Assembly: GCA_013397455.1 (NCBI GenBank)
Contig: VYZB01000212.1
Span: forward strand, 1,059,481-1,123,480
Direction: 5' to 3'
Source of the DNA: Crotophaga sulcirostris
Lineage: Eukaryota > Chordata > Aves > Cuculiformes > Crotophagidae
Length of the DNA stretch: 64,000 nucleotides
A program made the position numbers and the translations under genes. A model generated the notes under the pieces. That model worked only from the letters and a program-made list of their open reading frames with translations, was not told the origin of the DNA and did not search any database. Of the stretch, positions 12,083 through 25,300 are shown in pieces; the first letter of the stretch is position 1; every line of letters starts with the position of its first letter.

Positions 12083-13812
12083 TTCCTGAAACGACAAACT
12101 TCTGAATGATTATGCAACATGCTTTCATTACATTCGTGCATTTTGTACACTAATACTGTCCTACTGTGACTACTGTGCTACTAAGGAAAAAAAACGATCA
12201 GTGAAAATATTTACAGCTCATGAAGAGGACTTGACATGTGCTACTTACGCGTAGCTCATAAAAATATCTATTAATGGTGTTCACATTATGTATGATAGAC
12301 ATAAGTACCTTGACAGATACAAAGCAAAATATTGTAACCATAAACTATATAAACATGTCCTTTTTTTGCCTTTTTTTTCAAAGAAGATGAAATACTAAAT
12401 GCTCTAGAGAGTATATTTAGACAATTTAGAAATAAAATGTAGGAAAATCAGACTCTTTCTAATGGAAGATTTTTTGAATCAGCATTTTAAAGGCTTCTAA
12501 AATGGTATTACTAACAGTACTGAATAAGTTAATTTCCTCTCATTAAAACTTCAGTTTTATGGGGAGTGACATTTGCATTAGTCTCCAATCATTATAAGCA
12601 CTGTAGAAAAACAGGGAATATATTTTAAAATAGCTCAACATTGCTATCAGTTCATCAAGAAAAATTCACCATGAAATATGCTGTTCCCAATGGAGAGCTA
12701 GTACTAGAAAAAGCCTATTCCGTCCTTGCAAATGTCATGTTTAATGAATGTATTTGACAAATTCTGAGATCTTTAGTAACACATAACAACACAGAATGAT
12801 TGAAGCAGACTATTACATATATTCTTACTAATCAGGTTCAAATTAAACTGCATGAATATACAGTGCAGGTACATATTTCATTTTACCTGGCAATATGAAA
12901 ATCCCAAAGCAACATATTTATCAATTTACACATATCGCAATTAGGATGTGCTGCACTGTCTTGTCAAAGATGGAACTTAAAGAGAAAATTAATGAATCTC
13001 CTTTTCTTGATGGGTACATCAAAATGAAAACTGTATGCAATGAGTAGGACATGATGTTAACACATACTTTTCACTGTGTCTTAACTGTGCCCCACGGTTT
13101 ATGAATAATGAAGAAACAACAACTTCAGGGAGGACTTGGCATTTGCCATTTCCAGTCATTGACCAAGGTAAACAAGAATATTCCAATATGTAGCTACATA
13201 AATGTTTGCACTCAGACTTCTATATCAACTAAATAGATTCATCTTTTTCTATACTAGCTGCTGACAACATGGATACTCAAACCCTAAAATTTTTATTAAC
13301 TTAATGTAAGTTTATTGTAGGTTAATATTTCATAAATGGCATAAATTTCTTGATTAGCATAAAAATTTGAGCGGTTGGCTTTTTAGAAGACAGAAATAAC
13401 AACATTGTCAATTAAACCATGTTGAGCTTTGACTTGGTAAATTTTCTTCTTCCTTTGCATTTTGGGTAGGATTTTCAAAATCACTGAGTAATGGGCAGTT
13501 TTATAGAATTCAGCAGCTGAGTTGATATCAGTGGAAATAAAATTAGACCAAAAATGAATGCTTTGATGATACCATCTGAATCCAAAAGAACAAAATCAAT
13601 CCTTGCTTATTGGATAATTTTCTGTCTTTCTTATCCCATTTATGTTTGCTATATTTAAGATTTGGACTAATTTCTGTATATTTCATACACCTGATAGATA
13701 TGTTAAAAAAACCCTGTTGCCATCTAGAACAACTGTGAGAATAATAATGTAAAAGAAACAACATTCAAAAGAAATTTGTTACCAACTTGAAGAATTTTGT
13801 TTAAGTAAATCC
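12083..13812. other. Non-coding stretch
   Basis: AT-rich unique sequence with no supported gene, repeat or RNA. A minus-strand open frame of 73 codons (13543-13764) is low in information and unassigned. Confidence 0.5.
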
Positions 13813-13903
13813 TTAATATAAAGGCATGTCCTTTACTTCCTGAATATATTCTGAAACTTTACTGTAAAAGCCTGGACAATAACATGCTTCAATATTTCCA
13901 TTC
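13813..13903 (-). other. Candidate 3'-terminal exon or protease relic
   Basis: On the minus strand a strong acceptor (eight T's, then CTGCAG, ending at 13904) is followed by one base and an open frame of 29 codons to a TAA stop at 13813-13815. The peptide includes ACYCPGFYSKVSEYIQEV. The core PGFYSKVSEYI closely resembles the PGVYTKVSxYI segment near the C terminus of trypsin-like (S1) serine proteases. An EGF-like reading (CxC-PGF) is the alternative. No GDSGGP-type motif was seen upstream on this strand, and the in-frame reading across the acceptor meets a stop. It could be an isolated last exon, a relic or a coincidence. Confidence 0.22.
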
Positions 13904-14839
13904 CTGCAGAAAAAAAAGCGTTATTGTTATTAATATACCCAAATGTATGAAAATACATAGTTGAAATAAGTTGGTAAAATTTCTACTGCAATCAATGTAC
14001 TTTCCATATGTATTATTAATAATAAAAGAATGACACTTGTCAATGATTAAATGTTGCACTACAGTGTATTACAAAGTAGCAGGCAAAACATTTCATATAC
14101 TGCACATTATTTTTCCTTTTCCTTATTTAATTCTTTCTAGTAAGCACGCACCATGACAGCCGGAAACGCAACAATGACTGAATATGCACAGATATGACTA
14201 GATCATTCTTCCCCTATTAAAACCATATTGCATGCAGCAATGATGTTCTGGCTGCTCGGTGTTATTTCTCGGTCAGCATCATATCTCTCCAGGAAAGGTG
14301 TTTTTGCTGTTGGCCTGACTCTCCCTCTTTCTGATTTAACTGACATAGTTGAAACCATGCCAAGGTGAGAGAGCATTTCAAGTTCAGCAATGAGGAAAGC
14401 AGCTTGGGTAAATGCCATGAACAAGCAGCCTTCTGAGAGTGATGTGGAACAGAGAGTCAGTGCATGATATTCTTGAAATGAGGACGACAGACACATTTGC
14501 ACAGTGAATACTGTTCTACCTCTTTCCTCCTCTTGTCTTCCCAAAAGAAGAAGGGATGAAATATGTATTATGTTATATTTTATTCCCCTCAAAACACCAT
14601 TCTAAATTTTGAATTAAAATCTGAAGTACTGAGGTAGAATAATTTTAATGGTAAAATCTATCTATAGAAAAGATTCATGAGAAAAATAATTTTCTTTCTT
14701 CAAGGTAAAACGAGATTTTCTTCAGACAAGTCCAGAAAAGAAAGAACTGTCACAGCATTTCAGAAGAAAACAGTGTTGTTTTGACAGTACCTCCTTCTGT
14801 TTCCCTTATTAGCATGATAATCTGGGTACTAGGTACTTT
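13904..14839. other. Non-coding stretch with 129-codon minus-strand open frame
   Basis: The open frame at 14203-14592 (-) lies in a patch (about 14130-14600) of more balanced composition with scattered CpGs, unlike the flanking AT-rich DNA. Its translation has no repeat-driven bias, but I recognise no domain. It may be a conserved non-coding block or a lncRNA exon; coding potential is unproven. Confidence 0.3.
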
Positions 14840-15060
14840 TTAATTATTATCATTGTTTATTGTAAATATAAAACCTTGAAGCAGCACAGGCAGGGTTCCT
14901 GTGTCCACTGCACTAGGTATTGTGCAAATAGAACAGAGGCAGGCAATTTAGATTTAAGTCATCTCATTGGCAAGTGCAGGCAGACAGAGACTGTAAAGGC
15001 ACGATGAGGTAACATTAGTCAGTATGAGTGACAACAGCTTTGTCAGGGGCTGTGTAAGCA
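14840..15060 (-). repeat. Ancient CR1/L3-like retroposon 3' region (relic)
   Basis: Reading left to right, the segment gives an 'attattatcattgtttatt' start, then 'cactaggtattgtgcaaata' with 'gaacagaggcaggcaattta', then 'gaggtaacattagtcagtat'. These follow in order the reverse complement of an old sauropsid CR1/L3 3' end (attattatttgt; tgtgctaggcgctgtacaaa; aggcaatattggtcagcat). The 3' end is therefore at the low coordinate. The match is from memory and strongly diverged. Confidence 0.5.
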
Positions 15061-17169
15061 TTGCAGCAAAGGAAAGGCAGAATTTGTGATTTGAAGGAAA
15101 ACAGTGAGGCAGGTTGGCAGGTACTTATGGGTTGTACCTTCAGGTTATGGATGAAATCACAAAAATGCATATTGGAAAAGTCTGCTGAGAGTGTGAAGGA
15201 ACCAGCTGGGGATATATGTGTCTGGGTGACTGTACATCTGAACAGTCCTAAAACCACAGAAATGTTCTGATTATGGGCATCAATAAAGTGGCCCAGTAAC
15301 AGAGTACAGCATGACATTTATTCAGGACTCCAGAAAAACAAAATTTTAGCAATCCAAGCATATATTGAACAGTTTAATTGAGAAGTGTGTGTATGTGTAG
15401 AAAAAAATAATCTGTATGATTTATGTTTTCATTTAAAAAAACTTCCCTAATATATTTCCTCAAGCAAAAACCAGTTAGGCTAGGGTACTAGACCTTAAGA
15501 GAGGTTTACATATGAATGAACCTTAGTGTGTACTTAGTAATATTAGCCAAAAGAAAAAATCAGCACCTAAAACTCTCAAAGCTTCCAATCTGATATTAAA
15601 AAACTATGGTGATGTGAAACACAGCCACAGTCTGTGACACATGATTTTCCCAAGAATAAATAAATAAACATTTTTTGCCAGAAGCTTTCAGCTAACAAGG
15701 AAGGAGACAAGGCTGAAAGTCAAAGCAGTGTCTAGTGGGCACAGTCTAGGACAGTGGCTGGCCAGCAGGAGCCTCAAGATAGCTAGGAAAGGCAATAATT
15801 TTTTAGAGAATGGAAGAAAAAAATGGAAACGGAAAGGAAAAGGAAAATCAGTATGACAGAATATTTGGAGAGTAAAATATGAAGCAGTTTGACTGTAGGA
15901 GTTTTCTAAAAGCTTTCTTGGCTATCACTTTTCTTTAAACAGAAGTCATTATTGTGTTAGCCGAGATTATTTTTGTGGTTGTCACTTCACCAGTTACAAA
16001 GGGTATGATCTCTTCAGTACAACTTGTTATTGCTAGTACAATTCCCAAAATAGCCTCCCAATCAGGGTCAAATATAGTTGTGATTTGCAGTCTGTATTGA
16101 CTGACAAGCCAGCTGACTCAGACAGCTGGTACATGATAGTCAGGCCTTAAGGCATTCCATAATTTCAATTTAATTTCAAAGGGTACACTATAAGTAGGAA
16201 CAAAATAAATAATTTGCATGAGGACAAAGATAATCTCCTGAACTAAGTATGGTATTCATAAATTATATAGTTATAGAACAGCCTATGATTTTTTATTGTC
16301 TAGGCACAGTAAATTTGGTGTCAGTATAATACTGTAAAATACATATAGTATCATCCCAAATGCATGTGCATAAGATTTACTGGCAGTATTATTGGTCCAA
16401 ATTATGAGAAAACACCATCTATGTTGCGACTGTGTACATGGTTATGTATATGTATAAAACAAATTCCACAGAATTTAAGAAGCCTGTTTCACCCATAACA
16501 TTATCAAATACGTATGTTCAAAATATGCCAACACTTATGTGGCCACCTTCTTGGAAACTAAGCTGTTAAGGATTCATTAATTAAACATAAATATGTATTT
16601 CAATGGCAACTACTTTTGAAGGCTGTCACTTATTCTATTCCTAAAACTACCTCTGTTCTACAAAAATCCTGGTTAGAAATATACATGACTAATAATTATT
16701 TCTATTTGTGTCATGAAATCATGAATGGTGAAGTCCACAACAGCACAGACAAACATCTCTTTCTTTGGTGTTTGGTGGGGTTTTGAGTCGCCTGATATCT
16801 AAATATTTCTCGTACAGGTGGAACACGTGGGATTTTCAAGAAGGCTCTTAGGAAAAATGAAAAAGAAAATTGGAAGGAACAAGAGAATAATTAATAGAAA
16901 TAATGAGAAAAGTTAAAGATATTCTTCCATAGTCACTAACAGACAATGGACAAACAGTCTGTGAGCATCTTAGAAAAGAAGGCAAATCCTTACTTTTCTG
17001 ATATTCTGAACATCACATACAAGTTCAGAATATAAAAAGTTGCGAAGTTTAGGATTCAGTGAGATTTCATCTTTGTGGCTTCTCGCCAGCTTGTATTTTA
17101 AAAACAAGCAAAACCTGATTATATTTCCCCGGTGCATGAATGCAAGAGAATAGAATGACATGTGAAAAA
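15061..17169. other. Non-coding stretch
   Basis: No supported gene. A purine-rich run (gaaaggaaaaggaaaa-like) occurs at about 15808-15850. Overlapping open frames on both strands at 15015-15317 run into the preceding ancient repeat and are discounted. Confidence 0.5.
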
Positions 17170-17360
17170 TGCCTCCCCCTTTCTGCAGGTGTGGCAGTCT
17201 GGGCGCAGAGGCATCGCTTCTTTGTTTGCCATGGGACAGGAGAGCTCCATGCTGGGCCCTGAGGGGAGAGGCACAGCCCTCCCCAGCGGCTTGGGGGCTG
17301 CCCAAGAGCCCACTCAGAGCGCAGGGAGAGGAAGTCCCACTGTAGACCTCAGCTCTGGGG
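17170..17360. other. GC-rich patch, possible exon
   Basis: About 190 bases stand out as GC-rich with several CpGs inside AT-rich DNA. 'cctccccctttctgcag' (AG at about 17188-17189) is a good plus-strand acceptor at its left edge. A plus-strand frame stays open to 17452 (96 codons in all), but open frames also exist on the minus strand, as expected for GC-rich sequence. I see no clear donor and no recognised domain. It could be an exon, a lncRNA exon or a small regulatory island. Confidence 0.25.
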
Positions 17361-18673
17361 AAGATGTATGCAGCTCCCTTAGGCTTTTTATCTCTGTCTT
17401 TTCACTCAAAGAAGGCAACTCCATAAAATGTGTCAATATAATACAAACTTAAAAGGCAAGTGGACAATTAAGAAGCCTGTTTGTTCCTGTTCAAATCAAT
17501 GACCAAGGTGAACTGGACTCAAGATCTGAGTAGGAGCCACGGAAGACAGAGTGGTCCATGTACTTCAATATCATTTTACTAAAATACCCAACCCATCCTA
17601 TTTTACTGCTACTCTTTCAAAAAAATGACCCCAAAAGGTCAAATCATATGCTGGGACATGGCAGCTTTCTCAAAAAATATATGATACATGGAATCCTCCT
17701 AGAGATAATGAGGTAAACTATTACTTCTGCCAAAAATTTTTTCTTCATGCAAATATTGTGATCTTTAATAATTATGTTAATTTGGCATTTATATTCACAG
17801 CTCATCTGGTAAAATCATTATATGTCTTAACATTAACTTTGATTGCATAAATATTACATTAACTTTGATCACACAAGTATTGCACAATCACCACTTTAAA
17901 TAGTTATGAAGGTGAGTGAATAGCTTCCAACTGAGTTTAATTTAACTGGATTGGGAATTATTTTTCCTCTGATTATTAATTAATATAATTAATAGTTTTG
18001 ATTTAGTTATTTTATATACAAACCATCAAAGTTTTATTCTTTTATTGACTCATAGAAATGCTCACAGGAGTATTTCTACAAGCAAGTGAGGGTTTGAGGG
18101 TGGCTACTACATGATTATAAGTTTATAACTATATTTTCCCTCCTATGGGATAACTCAGAAAAAAACTCAGGTCATGATACACCAACCATTTTAAAGCTTG
18201 TATATCATAAGCATGCGATTAACTCCCATGATTAATTTCACCTGGATTACTTTGCTGTTAAATGTTTCTTCCATGCTTAAGGCCCTGTATTTTGTTGAGT
18301 AGATTTAAGCATGTGTTGAATACTTTGCTAGAGCCTGGGTGCAGCAAGCTCTTGCATTTAAAGTTTCCAGCCAATTCCTCTATGTCACGGAGAGCTTTGA
18401 TGCATCTAAGCAAGTGGCATGATATTGATTCACAGAAACTGGGACCTTTTACCTTATACGATCAGCAAAGAAAGCACTCAACAGCTGTCTTGAATGCATA
18501 TTAGCAGAGTCACAGGGCATATAGCAACTTATTGTGAAATCATGGTTGTATTGTAAACAGCAATTTGTTGCCTCACTGCTTTGAGGAGAGAGAATATGGC
18601 TAGCAGTGTGACTTACTCATCTACCATACTTGTTTCATTCACTAACCTGACCTTATAGAACATGAAATTTCAT
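17361..18673. other. Non-coding stretch
   Basis: AT-rich unique sequence, including TTAATTAATATAATTAATAG-like DNA near 17975-17996. I see no gene or repeat that I can name. Confidence 0.5.
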
Positions 18674-19320
18674 ATAATCATAGAGTCATTTCGGTTGGAC
18701 AAGATCTTTAACATCATGAAGTCCAACCATAAATGTAACACTGCCAAGTTCACCAGTAAACCATGTCCCTAGGCACCACATCTACACATCTTTTATATAC
18801 CTCCAGGGATGGTGACTTAACCACTTCTCTGGGCAGCCTGTTCCAACGCTTGATAACCCTTTCCATGAAGAAATTTTTCCTAATATCCAATCTAAACCTC
18901 CCCTGGCGCAACTTGAGGCCATTTCCTCTTGTCCTATCACTTGTTACTTGGGAGAAGAGACTGATGCCCACCTCACTACAACCTCCTTTCAGGTAGCTGT
19001 AGATAGAAATAAGGTGTCCCCTCAATGTCTTTTTCTCCAGACTAAACAATCCCACTTCCCTCAACTGTTCCCCATAAGACTTGTGCTCCAGACCCTTCAC
19101 CAGCTTTGTTGCCCTCTTTGGACATGCTTCAGCCGCTCAATGTCTTTCTTGTAATGAAGAGCCAAAAACTGAACGCAGTAGTCAAGGTGCGGCCTCAGCA
19201 CCAAGTACAGCGGGACAGTCACTCCTATAGTCCTGCTGGGCCACACTGTTTCTGATATAAGCCATGATGCTAATGGCCTCCTTGGCCACCTGGGCACACT
19301 GCTGGCTTATATTGAGCTGG
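18674..19320 (-). mobile_element. CR1 LINE, 5'-truncated copy
   Basis: The low-coordinate end is the element's 3' tail: ATAATCATAGAGTCAT repeats, then 'ggttggacaagatct' and 'agtccaacc'. The copy then runs into the C-terminal part of ORF2 on the minus strand and stops abruptly at about 19320, after the region encoding the LxYCVQFxAxxYKKDxE block. Frameshifts separate the two ORF2 pieces. It is truncated at its 5' end, as is usual for CR1, so it cannot move on its own. The sequence beyond 19320 does not continue the element. Confidence 0.9.
18750..19100 (-). pseudogene. CR1 ORF2 C-terminal fragment
   Basis: This frame of 116 codons reads the conserved end of CR1 ORF2: a [14 protein letters not shown] block, then [20 protein letters not shown], then [10 protein letters not shown] and WNRLPREVV. 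It is open but lacks endonuclease and reverse-transcriptase domains, so it is a dead remnant of the CR1 copy that contains it. Confidence 0.85.
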
Positions 19321-22300
19321 CAAATCTGAGAGACTCCGTAACCCTTGCTCATGCAATTTTCACACTTCAGTGGTGATGCCTCACAAGTGGTGATTGCACT
19401 TGCGGAGAAATAGTAGAGAACCACATCTAGTTCCGTATTTCTGGAGATGCTGTTCCTAGATACAGACTCACTGTGGTGGAAACAGACCAAAGAACCCTCA
19501 GTGCCCGCCAGCTTTATTTAAGACCATTACCCATTTTTATATAATTATATTATCATCCTGGCAAACCTGTCCTAGGAAAGCAAATATCCAAAGCTAACAC
19601 GCTCTTCTGCTGTACCTGTACTTTCCTCAGATTTACATTACCTTCTTTTATGTGAAAGAGGGGCACCATAAATTTCTCCTCTCCTTCATTGGAAAGATTC
19701 ATCTTAGTAAGGCCCAGACAGCCCTTCAGTGGCTCAAATCTCTCAAGATACCATTGTTCTTATCAGAGCACAGTGAGGACTGAATGAAAAGGAGAAAAAT
19801 AGTCCCAGATTTATTAAACATCATACTTGGTTTCTCTATGACCTGTTTCCCTGCTCAGAGGTGTTGCCCACCACTTCTGGACCAGTCTTTTTTCCTCTTA
19901 TCTGGCTGCAAGACAATTTCTTTTTTCTGTATGGCAGCCTGGGCGTGGAAGCCTTTAACAACCAGAAGAGACTGGGATGTATGAGTTTTCCATTGTAACT
20001 ACCTAGCAGGAATGGGTTTTTGGCCGAAGTTATAACAACTGTTCTCGATATGCTAAGTGCTGTCCTTAGAGATGATCTGATCCAGTAGCGATAGAGGATT
20101 TCTGAGTACGTGTATTGGGATAAATTCTACTGCAGGCTTTTCAAAGTAAAGAAGAATTGATTTTTTTTTACATTTTACTTATGTTCTTTTTAGAGACAAA
20201 TGCTTGTTTTTAATTGCTTGGTTGTAAATTCTGTTCTTGAGGCAAAAATCAAAAAGGAACAATTAAAAAATTACTTCAGTGACTAAATTGGCAAATGTTG
20301 ACACATAATAATCCTACTCCCATCTTTTTTTTCCTCTCCCTCTCTTTATTTGGGGTAATTTTGCCTCTTTTAAATTCAGATAGTGTTTTCAAAACACAGG
20401 TTAATATATCCAATAACTTTGACTTCATATTGTATTTTTTAAGCCTTTAGAACATTAGCATATAAAACTAGAATAATGGTACTTAACTGCCTTCATGCAT
20501 TAAAGTCTGTTTACAACGTGTATTTTACTTCAGTTCTTATATCGCAGAGTTTTTCAGGAAGCATGAATAACTCAAGTAGACAGAACAGCAATTGAAAAAC
20601 AAAACTAAAGACCAAATGGGAACAGATTTCAATGTAACAAGACAAAGGAATCCTTTCTCTGGAGGATATAGTACTGCAAGAGACACTGTATTAACATATT
20701 ATTTTACAATACGTTAATTGTAAAGATGCTTTAAATGAGTATTTACCTTGTTACATTTCATCAGAAAAAATACATTCCCAGTGTTGTAAGTCATAATTGA
20801 TCATAACAAGCACGTATTATCTATAAATAACCTAATCAACATTCAGCAAGGAGTTGCATAAATGAGCCCTTCTACACATTGCACCTTATAATGAGCCACT
20901 ACACAAGTAATGACTTATTAGTGCCACGGGCAATGAATGATTAATTAGTCAATTCAAAAGTGACTTTTTAAGGGCATAATTGCTTCATTTTCTAATTTCT
21001 GAAGGTTAGGCAGAACTAATGTCATATTGGCACACTAGACCTGGTAGAGTAACATCTTTGTTTGTCAACAATGAACTAAGAGCAAGGGTTGTTCCTGAGA
21101 GCTGATTGCACTAAACAGAATATGCACTCCTGTTATGGAATCCCTAGATTACAGCTGAGTACTTTACAGTGATTCTTGTCTAGTGAACCTTGGGACAATT
21201 TAGGGAAGTAGCTAGCAAGTGAGAGCTGGAAGTGCCAGAGAAGATAAAGCATTCAGGTCCTGCACGACTGCTGCTGAGCCCAGATTGTTCTCCTGGCTTA
21301 TATTCTGGTTTATAACTCATTCCCTCCATCAGATGCTGCTGTTCTCTGCCTCCTCTTACTTCCCATCATCCCTTTGCTGTTTGTGTGTCAGCTTTGGGAG
21401 GGGTATGGACAAGACATTGCTCAACACCTGAGCAGGCAGAACCTCACTGCATGAAGATCTGTAGGGAACGGTCATACACCTGTGTGAGACTAGAAGCAAT
21501 TAACAAAAGAATAATTGCTTTAGAAAAATAGTGTTTGGTGTATATGCAGTTCTAGGAAGGGTCTCAAGATATCAATATACTGTTCTCCAGTTTGTGTGAT
21601 CCAAAGTCCACACAAGCCAATGGGAAGTGGTCTGCTGAATCCAAAGGCATTAGCTAAGGCTAAGGTAAAGGAGATTATGAAAACCTTAACTTGATTACAG
21701 TAAGCTCCGTATGGCAACAGAAAGCTGTAGTGATGAATAAAAGCAGATTTCTCTGCAACATTTTTGTTTTCATGTAGGGGGGTAAGTGAAGGGACCAAAA
21801 GAGGTGACATGGAATCTATAACTACGTAATCATTTGGCCTGAATCCAAGTTTATGAGGCAGGAGCTTGACCAGCATATGATTTGTTCCGCGATTCAGCAG
21901 TCACAAAGCCTTACAGGGCTAATGAGAGAGAAATGTCACTTCCAACACTCATTTAATGTCCTCTTTCAAACACCTTTGGGTACAATTGCTGACATGATAT
22001 CAATTAATAAAATGATGCCTTCAGTTAAGCAAAGTTGCTGCATATGTGAAAAGGAAAAAAAATGTTTTTGAAGCCATCTAGAAGTTTATATTAGAGTTTT
22101 CTGTTTGAGCAAAGTGAAGTTATAACATCATTCCTACTAAGCAGAAACCAAAACAATTGCTTCTCAAATTTATACATCTAACTAGCATGTGTGCTTTCAG
22201 GTCACTTGAGAAGAAAGTGCTTAAATTATCAGTGGACAAACATGAAACAGAAAAAACACCAATAAGCAACACATAAAGGGATTGCATCTCTGTAACTCTC

Positions 22301-25300
22301 ATACGCATTATTCTAGGTTACTGAAAAATACCTTGGTGGTGGGACACAACTCAGCTGAAGGTGTTTGGCTACCTCACATCCCTGGATCTGCAGCACTGCT
22401 CCTGGCTGCAGGAAACTGGGAAGTAGCCACTGCACATCATGCTTCAGTGAACAAGTCTAAAGGGAAATCTAGGCAGAAATTAATACTATTCCAAATGGTA
22501 TTAACTTCTTGTATCCTTGGCTTTTGAAGATAATACTTTTATTTTATTCATATAGAGCACCTTTTGTTGGAGGATCTTGTTACCTTGTGAGTTGTTGTCA
22601 GATAGCATCATTAATGCTATTATCTCTATTAGAGTGCAAGACTCTTTTCAAGGGCTGAATGGCATTAAGGATCTGGAGTGATGAAAAGCTAGAGCTATAT
22701 AAAGTGGAAAATTATCCCTAATTTCTCATCTCTCTCCTGTTTCTCAGATTAAGCATCACTCTGTTTTTCCCTCTAGTTGTCAATGAGCTTCTTCCAAATA
22801 ACAAAAGATTCATTACTATACAATACTAATTTCTAGTGCATATAGAAAATCCCATTCTCAAATTCTTAAAAGAATGTGAACACTTGGCTTAGAAGGGAAA
22901 ATTCAGATTTTATTTTGAAAAAGATATATAAATACAAATTCATTACTGAAGTCCAATACGAGCTGTAAAGTAAGATATAGGCATCAACTAAAAATTATAT
23001 TCTCTTTTCCATGCTTTCATTCTCAGTAGGATTGAGGCAATATTTATGTTCCGTCCATGATTTTTGTTAATTTATGTAGCCCTTTTCTGTGACATTTCTT
23101 CCTATTTCTTACAGTTTCCAAATAGATGGGGTACTCCTGTGCGTAATTTCTCTGCATAAGAACCTATTCCACATAGTTTCCTCCTTTGTGTGTGTTTTTT
23201 AGTTATGCCTCTGTGTCTTAATTCTTTGGATTGAAAATTACTCACCAGTTATTTCCCCCACCTCCTAAATATCTGGTTGTGGCACAGACACATTTGTCCT
23301 ATTTTTTTACTATTTTGCACATGAAGAACTGCACTATGAACAGTTTAGCTAATACAGTAGTGAACATACCATCTCCTGCCCTATGCTGAATCATTTCTGG
23401 AAATAATGCACCTGCACTGGGAACAGAATTACAATGAGAGCATTTTAACTCATACATATTAAAATGTTATGTCCCATGAATATACAGAATAAAAGCAGTA
23501 TAAAGGATTATCTAAATATGATCCGTCTAAGTATAACATGATTCAACATCTGCAGTCCTTACTTGTAGCCACTGGCCATTCACTGTCTGAGAGGTTTATT
23601 AGAATGCTGTTACGTTTGCTGCAGGAAATGTAAATGTTGCAACTGACACCAACAGGGAGATAAAAAATTCATGTTCTTACAATGTTTTCCCCTTTCTGTT
23701 GCTGCCTATGGACTGGCAAAGGTTGTGACAATGGCTATACTTTAATTTGTCTTTTTGACAAAATGTAAGTCCTTATAAACATAAAAACAACCAAAAGCAA
23801 AAGCTCTGCAATAAGGCACACACATTTTAAAAGTAATTAAAAAGGATTTGTCTTCCTTTTTGATAACCATTAGAAACAATATTGTTCAAAATCTTAATTA
23901 TGACATAGGTTGCTTTTATGTTATTTTTTCTTGAATAGAACTCTAATTAGTAGCTAATACACAGCTGCACTACACTTTGCATATAAGTGAATACACAATA
24001 AAAACACTGAGGTTCATTAAAGTGATCAAAGAGAACTGCATACTCTCCACTCCTTTTAATAACTGTTCTACAGAGAGCTAGAAGGTTTTTAAAAAGCTGG
24101 AGCAGTCCTTACCATTAATGTACTAAGTGAGTATAATTACCTAAATCAAGCGAATGCAACTTATTTGCAAAGAACTTTCCAAATTAAAATCAACGTTTGA
24201 CTACTAACACAAATGAGATTCCGCTCATGAAAGGATCATTATAATTAAGCAAATACTATTACTTTAAGCTATCATGAACCCTAAGGACAATGACCTGAGT
24301 TTGTAAGAACTGTTCTTTCTAATATTGAAACCATAAGACTATGTCTGATTAGCTGGTTTTCAGTTTAGAAAGGTGTTACTCAATAGAAAGGATCTAAATC
24401 CACATTATATTCACCATGAAATTTATTGAGTGCAAAGAGATTCAGATATCTTTATAGGCTGCCATTGAACCAAGTAAAAAAAAATATCAATAACATTTAA
24501 CATTTTAACTGTGGATACAAATTGCTGGGAAACTATTCTGTCCTGAAAAAAGGCAGAAAGAGACAAAAAATGCAAAAAGTTGAGATGTTGTCACAATCAA
24601 AACAGAGAAGCCCCTGAGATCCACATCTAGATCAATAAAAAAACAAAGGACAGAATAACAGCAACTGAGAAACTACCACTGTCCTTTTTTCTCATGGGCT
24701 TGTTAGTGTTACATGCTGATTTGGATTTAAAAGAGAAAGGCAAACGGAAACACTCCCATAGGAATTAAATCGAGTAGGAATGGTTTAAGATCATGCTTAA
24801 CTACTTTGTTAAAACCAGATAAATTTCTAACAGGTGAAACATCTGAGAGTAAAGTCAGCTCTTAAATTTGAGAATCTGGCTTACAATAGTTTAACGAAGT
24901 AAAGCATTGGGGGAAAAATCTGTGAAAAAATACAGCAGTTCTAAAAGGAGAAGCTGAATGGGTTTAACTCTTAAAATATTGATTGTGTAATAAATAAATA
25001 CGGGAATTTATTAAAATGCACGCATGCTTCACAAAATGCCAATCACAATGAACACTGCTGGCTAAATTCAGGCTTGAGATTGCTATATTAAAGGCTTATT
25101 ATGAAGCCTGTTTTTGTTTCTGAAGCAAAACATAGTGTCTATTTTGTTTAGATTATATTCTGAACGTATAAGAACAATGCTAGACATAAAATTTAGTAGT
25201 AATAAGTAAAAGTCTATTAAAGTTTTTAAGCCATAGACTTACACAGAGAGAACCAAAGGTGCTTGGTTGAAGTGAATAGTTTTATAGTTTGCTGGAGTGG

